Source of the DNA: Shouchella miscanthi
GTDB taxonomy: Bacteria; Bacillota; Bacilli; Bacillales; Bacillaceae_D
DNA: 64,000 nt
Reading direction: 5' to 3'
Assembly (NCBI RefSeq): GCF_007725405.1
Contig: NZ_CP042163.1
Location: forward strand, 3,534,001-3,598,000
The translations under genes and the position numbers were made by a program. The notes under the pieces are model-generated. The model was not told where the DNA came from and searched no databases. It was given only the letters and a program-made list of their open reading frames with translations. Of the stretch, positions 61,266 through 64,000 are shown piece by piece (within the stretch, counting starts at the first letter, position 1; each line of letters starts with the position of its first letter).

Positions 61266-63611
61266 TTACAACGCTTTTCTCCTGTTTTGTTTCCATTTCC
61301 ATACAAAGAATGAAGCAGACAGTAAAAGCAAAGCGAGGTAGAAGCTTACTAAGGCAGGGTCTGACGTTTGTGGATTTTGCTGGTTTGTGTTCGCTGCATT
61401 CTCTACTCCACTCCCTCCGCCATTATGATAACGATCATACGTAAGGTCATCGTCATTACCGTTATTAGTGCCATTGTCATTGTTGGTTCCTAGATTAGTC
61501 ACAGGCTTTGGCGTTTGATCCGCTTTTACGAGCGTTAAACTTTCTGGATCAAATTGAATATCTACATCATATTGATTATCATAGTCAAAACCTGGAATCC
61601 CTTTTACAATAATATGGACCCAAGCATCAATGGCTTCGTGGAGAGAATTTGTTTCAAATCGCACCGTCTTCTCACTCTTATCAAGGTCTTCATTTACGAC
61701 GGATGGACGTACTCCATTCATTTTCAAATCCTCGTACCATGTACTATTTGTTAACGTAAGATCGACTGTATACGTCCCATCTTTCAGAAAGACAGTGGCA
61801 GGTTTTTTCGTGTACTCGTCCATTACCGACATCTCTGTCGTCCCTTTCTTCAAAACGGAAAAATCAACTGTATACTCCCCATTCACAAGTCCTTCATCGA
61901 CTGGAATCTCTTTGTTATCATTTTTTGGTTTTTCTTCTTTTGGTTTTTCTTCTATCGGTTTTTCTCCGGTTGGTTTTTCTCCTTCATCAACTGGAGTCGG
62001 CTCTTTTTCTTTTTCAACTAATGTTAAAGATTCATAGTTAAATTGAAGCTGAGCATCATACTGATTATCGTACTCAAAACCAGGTATCCCTTCTACACGG
62101 ATGTGTACCCATAGATCCACCAAATCATTTAAATTTGAAACAGCAAAACGAACAACTCGCTTCTCTTCTGTTTCATCAATTGTCACTACTTGTGGACGTT
62201 TTTCGTTAATTGTTAAATCACGATACCAGCTTTCATTAAGTAATGTTAAATCAACTGTAAATTGACCGTCTTTCACATAAATGGTCGCTGGCTTTTCAGT
62301 ATAACCGTCCATAACAGAAACATCATTTGAGCCTGACTTTAGGACGTTAAACTCAATATGATACCGACCGTCTACAAGCTCGCCCTCATCAGGTTGGTTT
62401 GGTGTTGGTTGCTCCGGTTGCTCTGGTTGTTCCGGTTGTTCTGGTTGTTCTGGTTGTTCCGGTTGCTCCGGTTGCTCTGGTTGTTCTGGTTGCTCTGGAA
62501 CTTCCTCCACTTTCTCAGCGTTCTCTAAGTCAAAAAACAGACGAAAATCTTGCGTGTTTTCGTACACGCTTCCATTTGGTAAAGCAACACGCATAGACAC
62601 TTTCGCTGCTTGTGGATTATTAAGCTCATCTACGTTAAACGCATACGTACGTGTATTTTCGTCCGTATTCTCATTTACAATTGTACCTGTTACTAGCTCA
62701 CCGTTGTTCAACACTAAGTCCGTAATTTGATGACTGTCTTTTACCGTCATTGTTAATTCTTGTTTCCCTTTTCCAATAGTCACTTGTGCTGGATTAACCA
62801 GGTAGCGACTCATCGCAGAATCACGATCCTCGGTTGCATGTTTTGCTGCAAACGGCACATCATATTTTCCTTGTTCTAACGAGCTCCATTTTAGCTCTTC
62901 TTCCGGTTGTTCTTCTACTGGTTGCTCACCTGGCTCTTCTTCCGGTTGTTCTTCTACTGGCTGTTCACCTGGCTCTTTTTCCGGCTGTTCTTCTACTGGC
63001 TGTTCACCTGGCTCTTCTTCCGGTTGTTCTTCTACTGGCTGCTCACCTGGCTCTTCTTCCGGTTGTTCTTCTACTGGCTGTTCACCTGGCTCTTCTTCCG
63101 GTTGTTCTTCTACTGGCTGCTCACCTGGCTCTTCTTCCGGCTTGTCTAATTCAATCATTGTCGCGTTTGCATAATCAAACTGAATATCGACGTCATATTG
63201 ATTATCGTAATGAAAGCCAGGTATACCTGTTACAACAATGTGCACCCATGCATTTACTGTTTCCGCCTTCGTCGTAAAACGTACGGTTCGTTGTCCTTGG
63301 TCTGTATTCTCTGAAATGACCTCAGGTCGTTTCCCTTCAACTGTAAAATCCTCATACCAGCTGCTGTTTGTAATCGTTAAATCAACTTGATAGGTTCCAT
63401 CTTTCACTACAACTCTAGCTGGTTTTTTTGTATAACCATCCATGACAGATGCCTCAGCCGATCCTTTCTTTAATACAGTAAACGGAACATCATACACACC
63501 GTTTGCTACCTCATTTTTAGCTTCTGCCGCATAGCTAGTAGATGGTGCAATGAGACTAAAGACTAACAGAAACGTCAGTATCACATTCACCATACGATTA
63601 TGAATTTTCAC
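61266..63611 (-). CDS. Four-NEAT haem-binding surface protein with sortase B signal
   Basis: 781 residues from GTG 63611 (AGGAGG 9 nt upstream). Signal peptide (cleavage near 29); NEAT1 about 36-152, six 13-residue PEEEPGEQPVEEQ repeats (158-235), NEAT2 about 247-366, ten PEQ repeats (372-401), NEAT3 about 414-532, Lys/Glu/Pro linker, NEAT4 about 577-695; sorting signal NPQTS (746-750), TM helix and basic tail. NEAT1, 3 and 4 have the haem YxxxY pair (Y135/Y139, Y514/Y518, Y677/Y681). NEAT2 has Y350 but Q354 in place of the second Tyr. Extended linkers would push domains through the wall. Substrate of the downstream sortase. Confidence 0.93.
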   Translation of the reverse strand: MKIHNRMVNVILTFLLVFSLIAPSTSYAAEAKNEVANGVYDVPFTVLKKGSAEASVMDGYTKKPARVVVKDGTYQVDLTITNSSWYEDFTVEGKRPEVISENTDQGQRTVRFTTKAETVNAWVHIVVTGIPGFHYDNQYDVDIQFDYANATMIELDKPEEEPGEQPVEEQPEEEPGEQPVEEQPEEEPGEQPVEEQPEEEPGEQPVEEQPEKEPGEQPVEEQPEEEPGEQPVEEQPEEELKWSSLEQGKYDVPFAAKHATEDRDSAMSRYLVNPAQVTIGKGKQELTMTVKDSHQITDLVLNNGELVTGTIVNENTDENTRTYAFNVDELNNPQAAKVSMRVALPNGSVYENTQDFRLFFDLENAEKVEEVPEQPEQPEQPEQPEQPEQPEQPEQPEQPEQPTPNQPDEGELVDGRYHIEFNVLKSGSNDVSVMDGYTEKPATIYVKDGQFTVDLTLLNESWYRDLTINEKRPQVVTIDETEEKRVVRFAVSNLNDLVDLWVHIRVEGIPGFEYDNQYDAQLQFNYESLTLVEKEKEPTPVDEGEKPTGEKPIEEKPKEEKPKNDNKEIPVDEGLVNGEYTVDFSVLKKGTTEMSVMDEYTKKPATVFLKDGTYTVDLTLTNSTWYEDLKMNGVRPSVVNEDLDKSEKTVRFETNSLHEAIDAWVHIIVKGIPGFDYDNQYDVDIQFDPESLTLVKADQTPKPVTNLGTNNDNGTNNGNDDDLTYDRYHNGGGSGVENAANTNQQNPQTSDPALVSFYLALLLLSASFFVWKWKQNRRKAL
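62409..62498. repeat. PEQ triplet repeat (10 x 9 nt)
   Basis: Ten copies of a 9-nt unit coding Pro-Glu-Gln between NEAT2 and NEAT3. Prone to slippage length change. Confidence 0.9.
62907..63140. repeat. 39-nt tandem repeat (6 copies)
   Basis: Six near-identical 39-nt units coding a Glu/Pro-rich linker between NEAT1 and NEAT2 (one unit has Lys for Glu). Confidence 0.92.
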
Positions 63612-63630
63612 TTTGTGTCTCCTCCTACAT

Positions 63631-64000
63631 TTAAGCTTGTTTTACTTGTCTACGAAGGAGTACAATAGCACTGACAATGACTAGACTCATCAGTAAAGCA
63701 ATAGGTGCCCCATCATTTGTTTGTGGGTTGTTCTCCTTCTCTGTTTTATTGTCTTGATTGCGTTTTTGTTCATTGTCATCCGACGATTGAGCTGCCCCCA
63801 GCGGCTCGTCGTCTTCTTTTGTTTCTTCTTTTGTTACTGTTCCACCAGTCGACGTTAGTGTATTTTCATGGAAGTCTAGACGAACCGTATAATGGTGGTC
63901 ATAATCAATATCTGGCACAATGACATGTATTTTTGATTCTGTCATTCCACTCAAATCGTCTAACGGAAATTGTACAATACGTTTATCTGCTGCTGTATCT
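63631..64000 (-). CDS. isdC: IsdC-like single-NEAT wall protein, C-terminal part, cut by window edge
   Basis: The last 122 codons are present; the frame continues off the right edge. Visible: the end of a NEAT domain (RIVQFPLDDLSG..., DIDYDHHYTVRLDF with the YxxxY haem pair), an acidic linker, the sortase B signal NPQTN, one TM helix and RRQVKQA tail. NPQTN and a single NEAT are the IsdC pattern. The four-NEAT gene begins 19 nt after its stop, so both share one transcript. Confidence 0.9.
   Translation of the reverse strand, partial: DTAADKRIVQFPLDDLSGMTESKIHVIVPDIDYDHHYTVRLDFHENTLTSTGGTVTKEETKEDDEPLGAAQSSDDNEQKRNQDNKTEKENNPQTNDGAPIALLMSLVIVSAIVLLRRQVKQA

Noticed and set aside
62834-63277. 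Plus-strand 147-codon frame rich in Leu/Val/Ala repeats
   Set aside because: Antisense shadow of the Glu/Pro repeats of the NEAT protein.

Overview
The window reads as chromosomal DNA of a low-GC, endospore-forming Gram-positive bacterium of the Bacillaceae. The evidence is a complete tricistronic-type germinant receptor operon (GerA/GerC/GerB families), a CspB-type cold-shock protein, YkuD, DacF and YesL homologues, strong AGGAGG ribosome binding sites, frequent GTG and TTG starts, and an Isd-type haem system with a class B sortase. I cannot fix the genus from sequence alone; an alkaliphilic/soil Bacillus relative is plausible. No rRNA, tRNA, CRISPR array or insertion sequence was seen.

Layout. 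1-4.8 kb: acid-sugar catabolic locus (DUF1537 kinase, 3-hydroxyisobutyrate-type dehydrogenase, GntP permease, RpiR regulator, divergent class II aldolase) with two matching palindromic operators between regulator and aldolase. 4.85-10.1 kb: germinant receptor operon in the order A-C-D-B-B. 10.1-15.2 kb: two-component system driving an FtsX-type ABC transporter. 15.3-19.3 kb: serine hydrolase, GNAT, TetR with a divergent 14-TM drug exporter. 19.3-27 kb: small monocistronic genes (VanZ, PPP phosphatase, LysM-CAP protein, AviRa-like rRNA methyltransferase, metallo-beta-lactamase fold protein, YkuD with an apparent CTG start, SGNH hydrolase, lipoprotein, cold-shock protein). 27-32.6 kb: nucleotidyltransferase, pentapeptide-repeat protein, endolysin-like amidase, TPR protein, amino acid permease. 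32.7-41.3 kb: secreted 5'-nucleotidase with chitin-binding modules, LafA/LafB-type glycolipid glycosyltransferases with a UPF0104 membrane protein, and a chitin-active LPMO. 41.4-49.3 kb: methyltransferase, GNATs, kinase-like phosphotransferase, a type I toxin-antitoxin module, an ArsR/MFS pair sharing a duplicated operator, and two genes with structured leaders. 49.4-54.4 kb: a complete sugar ABC importer with YesL. 54.7-57.7 kb: BASS transporter, polysaccharide deacetylase, DacF. 57.8-64 kb: Isd haem-acquisition operon (IsdC end, four-NEAT protein, haem ABC importer, sortase B), running off the right edge.

The most interesting points are the overlapping convergent type I toxin-antitoxin locus at 43.9-44.1 kb, the CTG initiation codon of the YkuD homologue, paired operators for RpiR and ArsR regulators, untypical leader RNAs at 47.1-47.9 kb, a nested inverted-repeat intergenic element at 19.3 kb, and a four-NEAT surface protein in which one NEAT domain has lost the second haem tyrosine. 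All functional names are inferences from family resemblance recognised by eye; no database search was run.
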